From positions 15,963,244-16,027,243 of the forward strand of contig CM040443.1 in the NCBI GenBank assembly GCA_022749755.1: a stretch of 64,000 nt of DNA, written 5' to 3'. The notes under the pieces were generated by a model. That model saw only the letters and a program-made list of their open reading frames with translations. It did no database searches and was not told the origin of the DNA. The DNA comes from Azadirachta indica. Lineage: Eukaryota > Streptophyta > Magnoliopsida > Sapindales > Meliaceae. Of the stretch, positions 12,500 to 25,041 are shown piece by piece; the first letter of the stretch is position 1, and the number at the start of each line of letters is the position of its first letter. The translations under genes were made by a program, and so were the position numbers.

Positions 12500-12512
12500 G
12501 GCTTTGATACCA
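12500..12512 (-). other. Primer binding site of E1 copy A
   Basis: In element sense TGGTATCAAAGCC, three bases inside the 5' LTR. It differs by one base from TGGTATCAGAGCC, the usual complement of the plant initiator-methionine tRNA 3' end. It fixes the right LTR as the 5' LTR and the element as minus strand. Confidence 0.85.
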
Positions 12513-12515
12513 AAT

Positions 12516-13290
12516 TGATACCGGAAAATGGAGGTATGTGGGACAATAATATTTGCTGAGAAAAAATAGATTACTAAACTCTAGTCCTAATATTAACAAC
12601 AAAGGGATAGAAAAAACACCACCCTAAAATTATTATTAAAAGTTGTAGAGCTTCAAAGAAAACATTCACCACTCTATATAGAAAATTCTCCAAGAGATAC
12701 AAAGTATAAAACACAAGAATTTAATTAAACTCAACTCAAAATAACTTGATTTCAATACTACAGGCTTAAAGCCTTTATATAGGCTCTTACAAAGAAAGAA
12801 ACGTCAAAGATTAGGCCAACAGCCCCCAGAAATTTCAATGGTTAGACCAATAACAATTACCTAACTTTGACAAATGATATAAAAATTGAAAATTATTTGA
12901 AAATAAACCAATAGAGCTAAGACTTTGAATTATAACTCACTAAATTCTTTTATCATCTAGAAAATTAAACAAAACACATTGAATTGAAGTTAAAAAATCT
13001 CTAAAATTCGTGCATCTAGATTTTACCTTGAAGATTAATATGTTGTAAGAAAGTTACCATAAGTTTCTCTAAAGAACTCCAAATGCTAAACCGTAAAATT
13101 CTATAGAAAGCTTACTTCTTCAAACTTCCAGTGGTACCAACCTCTTTCTGAAATATTATTTCAGTGAATACAGTTTAAATTTCAAAATTACCCCTCTAAC
13201 AGTGTCTTCATAACGTAGCATATTAGGGTAATCTGTTTGAACTTATTGGCATTTAAGTTTTGCTCTTTATGTTTAGACACTCCCGTGCCA
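12516..13290 (-). repeat. E1 copy A right LTR (5' LTR in element sense)
   Basis: 775 bp with ends TGGCACGGGAG...CCGGTATCA in element sense. Variants AGAGCTAAGAC and TTATAACTCAC agree with the right LTRs of copies B and C rather than with its own partner at 10509-11281. A TATA-like motif lies at 12772-12783. Confidence 0.9.
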
Positions 13291-13295
13291 TACGA
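13291..13295. repeat. Right target-site duplication of E1 copy A (TACGA)
   Basis: Exact partner of 10504-10508. The same five bases follow the right LTR of copy B (38703-38707) and copy C (58425-58429). Confidence 0.9.
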
Positions 13296-16200
13296 ACTAG
13301 ATAAATGATTTCATTTCGAAGCAGGCCGCAGGTCTTCTTACTCAGCATTGCATGAGAATCGTTACGGTGCATTTTATTTCAAAAACTGAGAAGATTAAAC
13401 GTACAATTTTCGGAGACGAAATTGTCAAACGTGATACAGACTAGAAAAACGACTTCGTTTTGAGACGGGTCGCATGTCTTCTTACTCAGCATTGCGTGAG
13501 GATCGTTATGGTGCATTTTATTTCGAAAAGGAAGAAATTGAAAACATACGATTTTCGAGGTCAGAATTGGCAAACTTGACACGAATTCGAAAAATGACTT
13601 CGTTTCGAGACGGGTCGTAGGTCTTGTTACTCAGCATCGCGTGAGGATCATTACCGTGTATTTTATTTCAAAAAAGGAGAAGTTAAAAGCGTACAATTTT
13701 CTGGGACGGAATTGTCAAATGTGACACGGACTCGAAAAACGACTTTGTTTCGACATGGACGGGCCATAGGTCTTGTAACTCAGCATCGCATGAGGATCAT
13801 TACTTTGCATTTTATTTCCAAAATGGAGAAGTTGAATACGTACGATTTTCGGGGTTAGAATTTTCAAACATGACACGGACTTGAACAACGCATTCATTTC
13901 TAGACAGGTCACTTGTCTTGTTACTCACCATTGTATGAGGATCCTAATGGCGCATTTGTTTTTAAAACGGAAATGTTGAAAACGCACGATTTTCGGGGCC
14001 AAAGTTGTCAAATGTGATACAAAACTCGAAAAACGACTTTGTTTTGAGGCTGGCCACAGGTTTTGCTACTAAGCATCTTTGTGAGGATTGTCACGGTACA
14101 TTTCATTTCGAAAATAGTGAAGTTAAAAACGTACAAATTTCGGGGCTGAAATTGTCAAACGTGATACAAAATCAAAAAACAACTTTGTTTTGAGGCAGCC
14201 CGCAGGTCTTCTTACTCAAAGTCCCATGAGGATCGTTACAGTGGATTTTATTTCGAAAAAGGAGAAGTTGAAAACGTATGATTTTTGGGGCTAGAATTGT
14301 CAAACGTGGTACGAACATAAAAAACGATTTCATTTCTAAGCGGGCCACAGGTCTTCTTACTCAGCATCGCATGAGAATCGTTATGGTGCATTTTATTTTG
14401 AAAACAGAGAAATTGAAAACGTACGATTTTCGGAGCCGAAATTGTCAAACGTGATACGGAATCGAAAAACAATTTCGTTTTGAGGCAGGCCACAGCTCTT
14501 CTTATTCAGCATCACATGAGGATTGTTAGGATACATTTTATTTCAAAAAGAGAAAAGTTGAAAACGCACTATTTGGGGCCGGAAATGTGAAACGTGGTGC
14601 GTACTCGAAAAACGATTTCGTTTCGAAGCAAGCCTTAGGTCTACTTACTCAGCATTACATGAGGATTGTTACAGTCTATTTTATTTTGAAAACGGAGAAA
14701 ATGAAAACGTACGATTTTTGGAGACAGAATTGTCAAATGTGATATGAACTAGAAAAATGAATTCATTTCGAGACAGACCACACGTCTTCTTACTCAGCAT
14801 CACGTGAGGATCGTCACGGATATGTTGAAAACGTACGATTTTCGGGGTTAGAATTATCAAATGTGATACAAACTAGAAAAACGACTTCATTTCAAGGCGA
14901 GCAGCATGTCTTCTTACTCAGTATCACATAAGGATCGTTAGAATGCATTTTATTTTGAAAACGGAGAAATTAAAAACGTACAATTTTTGGGGCTAGAATT
15001 TGTCAAACGTGGTACGAACTCGAAAAACAATTTCGTTTCGAAGCGGGCCGCCGGTCTTCTTACTCAGCATTGCGTGTAGATCATCTTGGTGTATTTTATT
15101 TCAAAAATGGAGAAGTTGGAAACGTACAATTTTCAGGGATGAAATTGTCAAATGTAATACAGATTCAATAAACGACTTCGATCCTAGACGAGCCACATGT
15201 CTTCTTACTTAGCATCGCATGAGGATCGTTATGGTGTATTTTATTTTAAAAACGGAGAAGTTAAATACGTACAATTTTCTAGGACGGAATTGTCAAACGT
15301 GAGGATCGTTAGAGTGTATATTATTTCAAAAATTAAAAAGTTGAAAACGTACGATTTTTGGTGCCGAAAATGTCAAACGTGGTACGAACTTGAAAAACTA
15401 TTTCGTTTTGAAGCGAGCTGCAGGTCTTCCTACTCAGCATCGTGTGAAGATCGTTACGGTGTATTTCTTTTCGAAAACGGAGAAGTTGAATATGTACAAT
15501 TTTCGGGGTCAGAATTTGCAAATGTGATACAAATTCGAAAAATGACTTCGTTTTCAAGACGGGCCGCAAGTCTTGTTACTCAGCATCGTATGAGAATTGT
15601 CACGGTGTATTTTATTTTGAAAATGGACAAGTTGAAAATGTACAATTTTTGGAACCGGAATTATCAAACGTGCTACGAACTTGAAAAACAATTTCGTTCG
15701 AAGCGAGCGATAGGTCTTTTTACTCAACATCGTGTGTGGATCATCACGATGCATTTTATTTCAAAAACGGATAAGTTGGAAACGTACAATTTTCAAACGT
15801 GTTACAGACTCGAAAAATGACTTCGCTCTGAGACGAGCCACACGTCTTCTTACTTAGCATCGCGTGAGGATTGTTATAGTGTATTTTATTTTGAAGATGG
15901 AGAAAACAAATACGTACAATTTTCTAGGAAGGAATTGTCAAACGTGATACGAACTCGAAAAGCAACTTTTTTTCGAGGCGGGGTGCAGGTCTTCTTACTC
16001 AACATCGCATGAGGATCGTTAGAGTACATATTATTTCAAAAATTGAGAAGTTGAAAACGTACGATTTTTGGTGCCGAAAATGTCAAACTTGGTACGAACT
16101 TGAACAACTATTTCGTTTTGAAGCGAGCCGCAGGTCTTCCTACTCAGCATCGCGTGAAGATCATTACGGTGCATTTCATTTCGAAAACGTATAAGTTCAA

Positions 16201-19200
16201 TGTGTACGATTTTCGGGGTCAGAATTGGCAAACGTGATACAAATTCGAAAAATGACTTTGTGTTGAAGATGGGCTGCAGGTCTTGTTACTTAGCATTGTG
16301 TAAGGATTGTTACGGTGTATTTTATTTCGAAAACAAACAAGTTGAAAATGTACAATTTTCAGGACCGAAATTGTCAAACGTAATACGAACTCGAAAAATG
16401 ACATCGTTTTGAGGCGGGTCACAGGTCTTCTTATTCAGCATCGCGTGAGAATTGTTAGGGTGTGTTTTATTTCGAAAACTGAGAAGTTGAAAACGTACGA
16501 TTTTCGGGACCGGAATTGTCAAATGTCATACGGACTCGAAAAGCTATTTCGTTTCGAGACGGGCTGCACATCTTGCCACTCAGCATTGCATGAGGATCAG
16601 TACGATGCATTTTATTTCAAAAACGGAAGAAGTTGGAAGTGTACAATTTTCTGGGACGGAATTGTCAAAAGTGATACAGACTCAAAAAATGACTTCGTTT
16701 TGAGGTGGTCCACAGGTCTTCTTACTCAGCATCACGTGAGGATCGCTAACATGCATTTTATTTCGAAAACGAACAAGTTAAAAATGTACAATTTTCGGGA
16801 TCAGAATTGTCAAACATGATACGAACTCCAAAGACGACTTAGTTTCGAGGTGGGCCCAAGGTCTTGTTACTCAGCGTCGTGTGAGGATTGTTATAGTGTA
16901 TTTTATTTTGAAAACTGAAAAGATAAAAAAGTACGATTTTCGAAGACGGAATCGTCAAATGTGATACGAATTCAAAAAATGACTTTGTTTCGAAACGGAC
17001 CGTAAGTCTTGTTACTCAGCATTGCATGAGTATCGTTACATTACATTTTATTTCGTAAAAGGAGAAGTTGAAAACATACAATTTTCTAGGACGAATTTGT
17101 CAAACGTGATACGGACTCAAAAAACGATTTCGTTTTGAGACAGCCTGCAGGTCTTGTTACTTTACATCACGTGAGAATCGATACAGTGAATTTTATTTCC
17201 AAAATGAAGAAGTTGAATACGTACAATTTTCGGGGTCGAAATTGTGAAACCTCATACAAATTCGAAAGACGACTCCATTTTGAGGTCTTATTATAAAGCG
17301 TTGTGTGAGGATCGTTACGGTGCATTTTATTTTGAAAACGTAGAAGTTAAATATGTACGATTTTCTGGGACGGAATTATCAAATGTGATACGAACTCGAA
17401 AAACGATTTTGTTTCAAGACGGGGCACAGATCTTGTTACTCAGCCTCGCGTGAGGATCGTTACAGTGCACTTTATTTGGAAAACGGAGAAGTTGAAAATG
17501 TATGTCTTTCGGGGCTGAAATTTTCAAATGTCATACGAATTCGAAAAACGACTTTGTTTCAAGTCGGACCGCAGGTCTTCTTACTTAGCATTGCGTGAAG
17601 ATCGTTACAGTGCACTTTATTTCGAAGATGAAGAAAATGAAAATGTACGATTTTCGGATACGAACTCGAAAAATGACTTTGTTTTGAGTCGGGCTGCAGG
17701 TCTTCTTACTTAGCTTCGCGTGAAGATCGTTATGGTGCACTTTATTTCGAACACGAAGAAAATGAAAACGCACGATTTTCGGGAATGGAATTGTCAAGCG
17801 TGATATGGACTCAAAAAGCGACTTCATTTCGAGACAGGCCGCATATCTTATTATTCAGCATCGCGTGAGGATTGTTATGGTGCATTTTATTTCGAAAAAA
17901 AAGATGTTGAAAATGTGCAATTTACTACGGCGGAATTGTCAGATGTGACATGGACTCGAAAAAGGACTTCGTTTTGAGACGGGCTGTAGGTCTTGTTAAT
18001 TAGCATCGTGTGAGGATCGTTACAGTGCATTTTATTTCTAGAACGAAGAAGTTAAATACATACGATTTTTTAGGATAGGTTCGTCAAACATGATACGGAC
18101 TCGAAAAACGATTTCGTTTCGAGACGGGTTACAAGTCTTTTTATTCAGCATCGTGTGATGATAGGTACAGTGCATTTTATTTCCAAAGGGGGAGAAGTTG
18201 AATATGTACGATTTTGAGGGTCAAAATTGTGAAACCTGATACGAACTCGAAAGACGACTTCCTTTTGAGGTGGGCCGTAGGTCTTGTTACTCACCACTGC
18301 ATGAGGATCGTTACATTGTATTTTATTTCGAAAACGGAGAACTTAAATACATACGATTTTCTGTGACAAAATTGTCAACGTGACACAAAATTGAAAAACG
18401 ACTTCGTTTCAAGGTGGGCTGCAGCTCTTGTTACTTAGCATCGCATGAGGATTGTTACAGTGTACGATTTGTCACATGAAGTTAAAAATGTACGGTTTTT
18501 AGGGACGGAATTGTCAAATGTGATATGGACTCGAAAAATAACTTCGTTTCGAGACAGGCTGCATCCTGTGAGGATCATTATAGTGCATTTTCAGGGTCAG
18601 AATTTTCAAATACGATGCAGACTCAAAAAACAACTTTATTTCAAGACGGGCTACTTCTCTTTTTACTCAACACTACGTGAGGATCTTTAGAACGAATTTC
18701 ATTTTGAAATAGAAATGTTGAAAATGTACGATTTTTGGGGCCAAAATTGTCAAATGCGATACAAACTCAAAAAAATGACTTCGCTTCAAGACGGGCCGCA
18801 CGTCTTCTTACTCAGTATCGCGTGAGGGTCATTACAGTACAATTTTTTTTGAAAACGGAGAAGTAGATTACGCACACTTTTCTGGGACGGAATTGTCAAA
18901 TACGATACAGACTTGAAAAACGACTTCGTTTTGAGATAGGCCATATGTCTTATAACTCAAAATCGCTAAAGGATCATTATAGTGCATTTTGTTTAAAAAA
19001 CGAACTCGAAAAACGACTTCATTTCGAGATAGACCACAGGTCTTATTACTTAGTTGCATTAGGATCGTTACAGTACATTTTAATTCTAAAATGGAGAAGT
19101 TGAATACGTACAATTTTTGGGGTCAAAAGTTTCAAACATTATACAGACTTGAAAAATAACTTCGTTTCGAGACGGGCCGCTTATCTTCTTGCTCACAATT

Positions 19201-21401
19201 ACATGAGGATCCTAACGGCCTATTTTGTTTTTAAAACAGAGATGTTGAAAACGTATGATTTTCGGCGCTAAGATTGTCAAATGTGATATAAACTCGAAAA
19301 ACGATTTCATTTCGAGGTGAGCTATAGATCTTCTTACTCAGCATCACGTGAAGATCTTTAGAGTATTTTTTAGTTTGAAAACGGAAAAGTTGAAAACGTA
19401 CGATTTTCGGGGCTGGAATTTTCAAACGTGATACGGACTTGAAAAACAACTTCGTTTCAAAGCGGGCTGCAAGAAGACCGCAAGTCTTCTTGCTCAGCAT
19501 CACACGAAGATCTTTAGGGTACATTTTATTTTGAAAACGGAGAAGTTAAAAACGTACGATTTTCGGGGCTGGAATTTTCAAACGTGATATGGACTTGAAA
19601 AATGACTTCGTTTCGAAGCAGGCCGTAAGTCTTCTTACTTAGCATCGCGTAACGATCCTTACATTGTATTTTATTTCAAAAACAGAGAAGTTAAAAATGT
19701 ACGATATTCGGGGCTGGAATTGTCAAACCTGATATGAGCTTGAAAAACTATTTCTTTTGGAGACAGGCCATAGGTATTCTTACTCAGCATCGCGTTAGCA
19801 TTACTACAGTGCATTTCATTTTGAAAAAGGAGAAGTTGAATGCGTTCAATTTTTTGTGACGGAATTGTTAAATATGATACAAACTCGAAAAATGACTTCG
19901 TTTCGAGGTAGGCCGAAAGTCTTCTTACTTAGCATCGTGTGACGATCGTTAGGGTGCATTTTATTTCAAAAACGGAGAATTTAAAGATGTACTTTTTTCG
20001 GTGCCGGAATTGTCACTTGTTACTCAGCATCGCGTGAGGATCGTTACAGTGCATTTTATTTCCAAAACAGAAATGTTGAAAACGTATGATTTTCGAGAAC
20101 GAAATTGTCAAACGTGATATGGACTCAAAAAACAACTTCGTTTTGAGACGGGCCTCAGGACTTGTTGCTCAGCATCGTATGAGAATCGTTACTGAGCATC
20201 TTATTTTCAAAACGAAAATATTGAAAACGTACAATTTTTGGGGACGGAATTGTCAAATGTTATACAGATTCGAAAGATGATTTCGTTTCGAGACGGGCCA
20301 AACTTCTTCTCACTCAGTATCGTGTGAGAATACTGTACATTTTATTTCGAAAATGGAGAAGTTGAAAAACGTACGATTTTTTGGGACGGAATCTTCAAAT
20401 GTGATACGGACTAGAAAAACGACTTCGTTTTGAGGTGGGCCACACATCTTGTCACTTAACATCGCGTGAGGATCGTTAAGGTGTATTTTATTTTGAAAAC
20501 GAAGAAGTTGAGAACGTACAATTTTTTGGGCCAGAATTGTCAAACCTGAGACGAACTTGAAAAACGACTTCATTTCGACACAAGCCGCAGATCTTCTTAC
20601 TCACCATTGCGTGAGGATCGTTAGGATGTATTTTATTTCGAAAATCAACAAGAGAAAAACGTACGATTTTCGGGGTCGGAATTGTCAAATGTATTACGGA
20701 CTTGAAAAATGACTTCGATTCGACTCAGGCCGTGCGTCTTCTTACTCTGCATCGTGTGAGGATCGTTACGGTGCATTTCTTTTTGAAAACGAAGAAGTTG
20801 AATGCGTACAATTTTCTGTGATGGAATTGTGAAATGTGATACAGACTCGAAAAACTACTTTGCTTCGAGACAAGCCACGCGTCTTATCACTCACATTGCG
20901 TGAGGATGATTATAGTGCATTTTATTTCGAAAATAGAGAAGTTGAACACGTACAATTTTCAGGACCGGAATTGTCAAACGTGATACGAATTCAAAAAACG
21001 ACTTCGTTTTGAGGCTGGCTGCTGGTCTTCTTACTCAGCATCACGTGAGCATCGTTACGTGCATTTTATTTCGAGAACGGAGAAGTTCAATGCGCATGAT
21101 TTTCTGGGATGGAATTGTCAAACGTGATACAGACTTGAAAAACGACTTTGTTTTGAGACAGGTCACATGTCTTGTAACTTAGAATCATTAGAGGATCGTT
21201 ACGGTGCATTTTATTTCGAAAATAAAAAAGTTGAATACGTACGATTTTCGGGGTCAAAATTGGCAAACGTGATACAAACTTGAAAAACGATTTCGTTTCA
21301 AGGCAGGCGCAGGTCTTGTTACTCAGCATCGCGTGAGGATCGTTACGGTTTATTTTATTTCGGAAAAGGAGAAGTTGAAAATGTATGATTTTCTGGGACG
21401 A
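13291..21401. repeat. Satellite array S3 (unit A)
   Basis: About 56 monomers, the longest uninterrupted run in the window. Its start is collinear with S7 (38703 on) and S10 (58425 on), sharing the marker CATACGAACTAGA and the odd monomer with CAGCATCTTTGTGAGG (14070; also 39487 and 58625). Near 14810 it lacks about 2 kb present in S7 and S10: the monomer runs from GTCACGG straight into ATATGTTGAAAACG. A 207-codon frame at 15197-15820 spans more than four monomers and is a repeat artefact. The monomer near 20690 with GATTCGACTCAGGCCGTGC recurs near 23160 in S4, a duplication that brackets LTR-J. Confidence 0.94.
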
Positions 21402-21717
21402 TGATGCAGACAAGATTGTGCAACCATGTAAACAGGAGGAAAAAACTCACAAATAAGGCTGGATTTGTAACATCTATATGATTGTTTAAGCGTACCGAGT
21501 GGACCGATTATAAGAGTTATAGTCAAGATATTACAAAGTGCCTTAAATGGACTAATTAAAAAGATGTATGATTCAAATACAATTCAAGATACAGGTTTTA
21601 AAGAATTAGGCTCAGTGAACATCATTCAAGCGATCGGAGTCCAAGAATTCTAAAATGGAAATGTTCAAAAATTATAGTACATTTGTATAATTTTTAAAAA
21701 TCTTAAAATTACGTAAT

Positions 21718-21772
21718 CAATTACGTCATATATGTACGACATTATTGCTTATGTCATATACATATGACGTCA
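21718..21772 (+). promoter_or_regulatory. TGACG/ACGTCA motif cluster in LTR J
   Basis: Within about 55 bp there are ATTACGTCATATATG, TTATGTCATATAC and ATATGACGTCATTG. The last contains the perfect palindrome TGACGTCA at 21765-21772. TGACG and ACGTCA are core binding sites of plant bZIP (TGA and CRE-like) factors. The cluster lies about 100-150 bp upstream of the LTR's TATA box, a reasonable enhancer position. Function is inferred from motifs only. Confidence 0.55.
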
Positions 21773-21872
21773 TTGCGTAGGTTTTTATGTTTGAAATTTA
21801 TAGTTTTAATTTGTCAAATTGTTAGGTAGGATTGTTGGCTTAACCTTTGACATTTTCCCTTTATAATTTGCC

Positions 21873-21879
21873 TATAAAA
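21873..21879 (+). promoter_or_regulatory. Putative TATA box of LTR J
   Basis: TATAAAA within GCCTATAAAAAAGC. It is the best TATA motif in the LTR and is followed by an AT-rich stretch. Confidence 0.6.
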
Positions 21880-22127
21880 AAGCTTTTATTTTTTAAATGA
21901 AGGAAGATATTTTGAGTGATAAGTTATTTCTTACAAGTTCTTGTCGCGTTCAAAACAACCAAACTTATCAACTTGAATCTTAAGTATTTTCTTAAGGATT
22001 CTGGTATCGCGTTTGAGTATTCATAATCTTTGTTTTTATCTAAATAGGTATTGGGTCAAGACGCAATAAACTTACGTTTTAGGGAATCTTCGGGTTTTTT
22101 ACTACATTCAATGTTGGGTTCGTATTA

Positions 22128-24203
22128 GACAGAATAGTCAAATTCGATGCAGACTCGAAAAACTACTTCGTTTCAAGACGGGCCGCAGGTCTTATTGCTC
22201 AACATCGCATAAGGATCGTTACAGTGCATTTTAATTCCAAAACGGAGAAGTTGAATACATACAATTTTCGGGGTCAGAATTTTCAAACGTGATAGGGACT
22301 TGAAAAACAACTTTATTTCCAGATGGGCTGGTTGTTTTGTTGCTCACCATTACATGAGGATCCTAACGGCGCATTTTCTTTTTAAAACCGAGATGTTGAA
22401 AAAGTATGATTTTTGGGGCCAGAATTGTGAAATGTGATACAAACTCGAAAAACGACTCCGCTTCGAGACGGGCCGCACGTCTTCTGACTCAGCATTGCGT
22501 GAGGATCGTTACAGTACATTTTATTTCGAAAATCGAGAGTTGAATACGTACAATTTTCAGGGTTAGAATTGGCAAAGATGATACGAACTTGAAAAACGAC
22601 TTCGTTTTAAGACGGGCCGTAGGTCTTGTTACTCAGCATCGCGTGAGGATCATTATGGTGTATTTCATTTCGAAAAAGGAGAAGTTGAAAACGTACGATT
22701 TTCTGGGACGGAATTGTCATGTGACACGGACTCGACAAACGACTTTGTTTCGAGACGGGCGTAGATCTTGTTACTCAATATCGTGTGAGGATCGTTATAG
22801 TGCATTTTATTTACAAAACGGAGAAGTTGAATATTTACAATTTTCGGGGTCAGAATTTTCAAAGGTGATGCAGACTTGAAAAATGACTTTATTTCGAGAT
22901 GGGCCGCTTGTCTTTGTTGCTTACCATTACATGAAGATCCTAACGGCACATTATGTTTTTAAACGGAGAAGTTGAAAACGTACGAATTTTGGGGTCAGGA
23001 TTGTCAAATGTGATACAGACTCGAAAAACGACTTTGTTTCAAGTCTGGCCACAGGTCTTCATGCTCAGCATCACGTGAGAATCGTTACGGTGTATTTTAT
23101 TTTAAAAATAAGAAGATGAAAACGTACGATTTTCGAGGTTGGAATTGTCAAATGTTTTACGGACTCAAAAAATGACTTCGATTCGACCCAGGCCGTGCAT
23201 CTTTTTACTCGGCATCGCATGAGAATCGTTACAGTGCATTTCATTTTGAAAACAAAGAAGTTGAATGCGTACGATTTTCTGTGATGGAATTGTGAAATGT
23301 GATACGGACTCGAAAAACGATTTCGTTTTGAAGTAGGCAGTAGGTCTTCTTACTCAACATCGCGTGAGGATCATTATGGTGTATTTTATTTCAAAAACGG
23401 AGAAGTTGAAAACGTACAATTTTTGGGGTCGGAATTGTCAAACATGATGCGAACTTCAAAACTGACTTCGTTTCGAGTCGGGCTACAGTTCTTCTTGCTT
23501 AGCATCGCGTGTCAACCGTTGTGGTGCATTTTATTTCGAAAACGGAGAAGATAAAAACATAAGATTTTTGGAGACGCAATTATCGAACATGATACGGACT
23601 CGAAAAATGACTTCGTTTCGAGACAGGTCATAGGTCTTCTTGCTTTGCATTGCATGAGGATCATTAGGGTGCATTTTATTTCAAAAATAGAAAAGTTAAA
23701 AACATATGATTTTTGGGGCCGGAAATGTCAAACGTGGTACGAACTTGAAAAACAATTTCGTTTCGAAGCAAGCCGTAGGTCTTGTTACTTAACATCGCAT
23801 GAGGATTATTACGGTACAATTTATTTTGAAAACAGAGAAGTAGATTACGTACGATTTTCTGGGCGGAATTGTCAAATGCGATATAAACTTGAAAAACGAC
23901 TTTGTTTCAAGATGGGCCGTATTGTTACTCAGCATCTCTAGAGGATGGTTATGGGGTATTTTATTTCGAAAATGGAGAAGTTGAGAACGTTTGATATTCA
24001 AGGCCAAAATTATGAAACGTGATACAAACTCGAACGACAACTTCGTTTCGAAGCGGGCCACAGGTCTTCTTACTCTGCATCGCGTGGTGATCATTACGGT
24101 GTATTTTATTTCAAAAACCGAAAAGTTGAAAATGTACAATTTTCGAGGCCGGAATTGTCAAACGTGATACGAACTCGAAGAACAACTTCGTTTCGACATG
24201 GGC
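22128..24203. repeat. Satellite array S4 (end of unit A)
   Basis: About 14 monomers. Two divergent monomers of the TCACCATTACATGAGGATCC or TTACCATTACATGAAGATCC class lie near 22343 and 22921. The last monomer has CTCTGCATCGCGTGGTGATC (near 24075), matched in S8 by CTATGCATTGCATGGCGATC (near 47670), which places the end of S4 opposite the middle of S8. The array stops inside a monomer, at CGACATGGGC, where LTR-G begins. Confidence 0.92.
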
Positions 24204-25041
24204 TGATGCAAATACGGACACAGACAAGAGCAATGATCCAATTCAGCTACCTAGTGGTCTCGTTACAAGAGCAAGAATGAAGAAATTCAAGAATGCATTG
24301 AATGGGATGATTCAGGACTTGTGGGATGATCTTGTAATAATTCAGAAGTGCAAGAAAGAGTCAAATATCAAGCTTGGACTTCAAGATAATAATCAAAGCT
24401 TGGTAACATTAACACAAGTACAAGAAGGCAAAACTTGAAGATTAAAGATTGTATGGAATTTGAATTTTCAAATCTATACAAGACCATACTCGAATGATGT
24501 CTCAAGGCTAAGCAAGCATGTTCAAGTCTTTTATTTGCAATTCGAATCAGATCTTCATCATGATGAAAGTTTCGGATTTCATGCACCATTTGGGCTAACT
24601 TGCTGCTCAAGCCCATTATCTATCTTAGTATTATTTATAAACATATGTTATTTAGTTTGTTATGTGTTTGGGCTGTTAATGTTAATTATTAAACCCAAAT
24701 TCAGTTTATTTTAATTTAAATTAGAATAAATATAGTCTTGTGACAAAACACTCCATTTAAGGTTACTTATTTCTTGTACCCTTATCTATTAAGCCACATC
24801 CTCACATAGAAGGATGATGACTCTTTGAATGAAATAAAATTGAGAGTGTTTCTCTTGTTTCGATTCTTGCTTGAATCAAGATTCTTACAATTAAATTTAA
24901 TTACTTTGAGGGTATTTTATTTTAAAGTTCTATTTCACAAATTGACATTGGGTTGCAAACTTGTGTAAATCCGATTTAGCTTTCCAAGAGGCTGCTTCCG
25001 TGTGTAAAGATTTTGGGTCTCAAGTTTAATATACTTGAGGT
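24204..25041 (+). mobile_element. Solo LTR of family G, right end eroded
   Basis: About 840 bp with the start TGATGCAAATACGG. The body is the reverse complement of the LTRs at 44382-45230 and 54654-55501. The right end reads ACTTGAGGTTCATTTATCA where the intact LTR has ACTCGGGGTTCGTATCA. The satellite phase on the two sides does not match and there is no target duplication, so one flank was lost by rearrangement. The word TCATTTATCAAACG at its right junction is also found at 47728 without the LTR. Confidence 0.8.

Larger units (their letters stand above)
10509..13290 (-). mobile_element. E1 copy A: non-autonomous LTR retrotransposon
   Basis: A complete element of 2782 bp in minus orientation. 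It has two LTRs of about 774 bp, a primer binding site beside the right LTR, a polypurine tract beside the left LTR and a 5-bp target duplication. The internal region is only about 1.2 kb and encodes one acidic, degenerate protein with scraps of protease and reverse transcriptase, without gag, RT catalytic site, RNase H or integrase. It must have been mobilised by enzymes from another element. Copies B (36671-38702) and C (55653-58424) are the same insertion carried along in amplified satellite. Confidence 0.9.
21402..22127 (+). mobile_element. Solo LTR J, a gypsy-type LTR
   Basis: 726 bp of single-copy AT-rich sequence interrupting the satellite, with ends TGATGCAGACAAG...GGTTCGTATTA. Flanking pentamers GACGA (21397-21401) and GACAG (22128-22132) look like a decayed duplication of the satellite word GGGACGGAATTG. 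The ends resemble those of the G family (TGATGCAAATACGG...GGTTCGTATCA) but the body does not, so it is probably a related but distinct family. It contains a TATA box and a cluster of TGACG-type motifs. No internal sequence is present. Confidence 0.7.

Noticed and set aside
24204..25041. LTR-G solo as a clean insertion with target duplication
   Set aside because: Flanking satellite is out of phase, and TGGGC on the left has no partner on the right.
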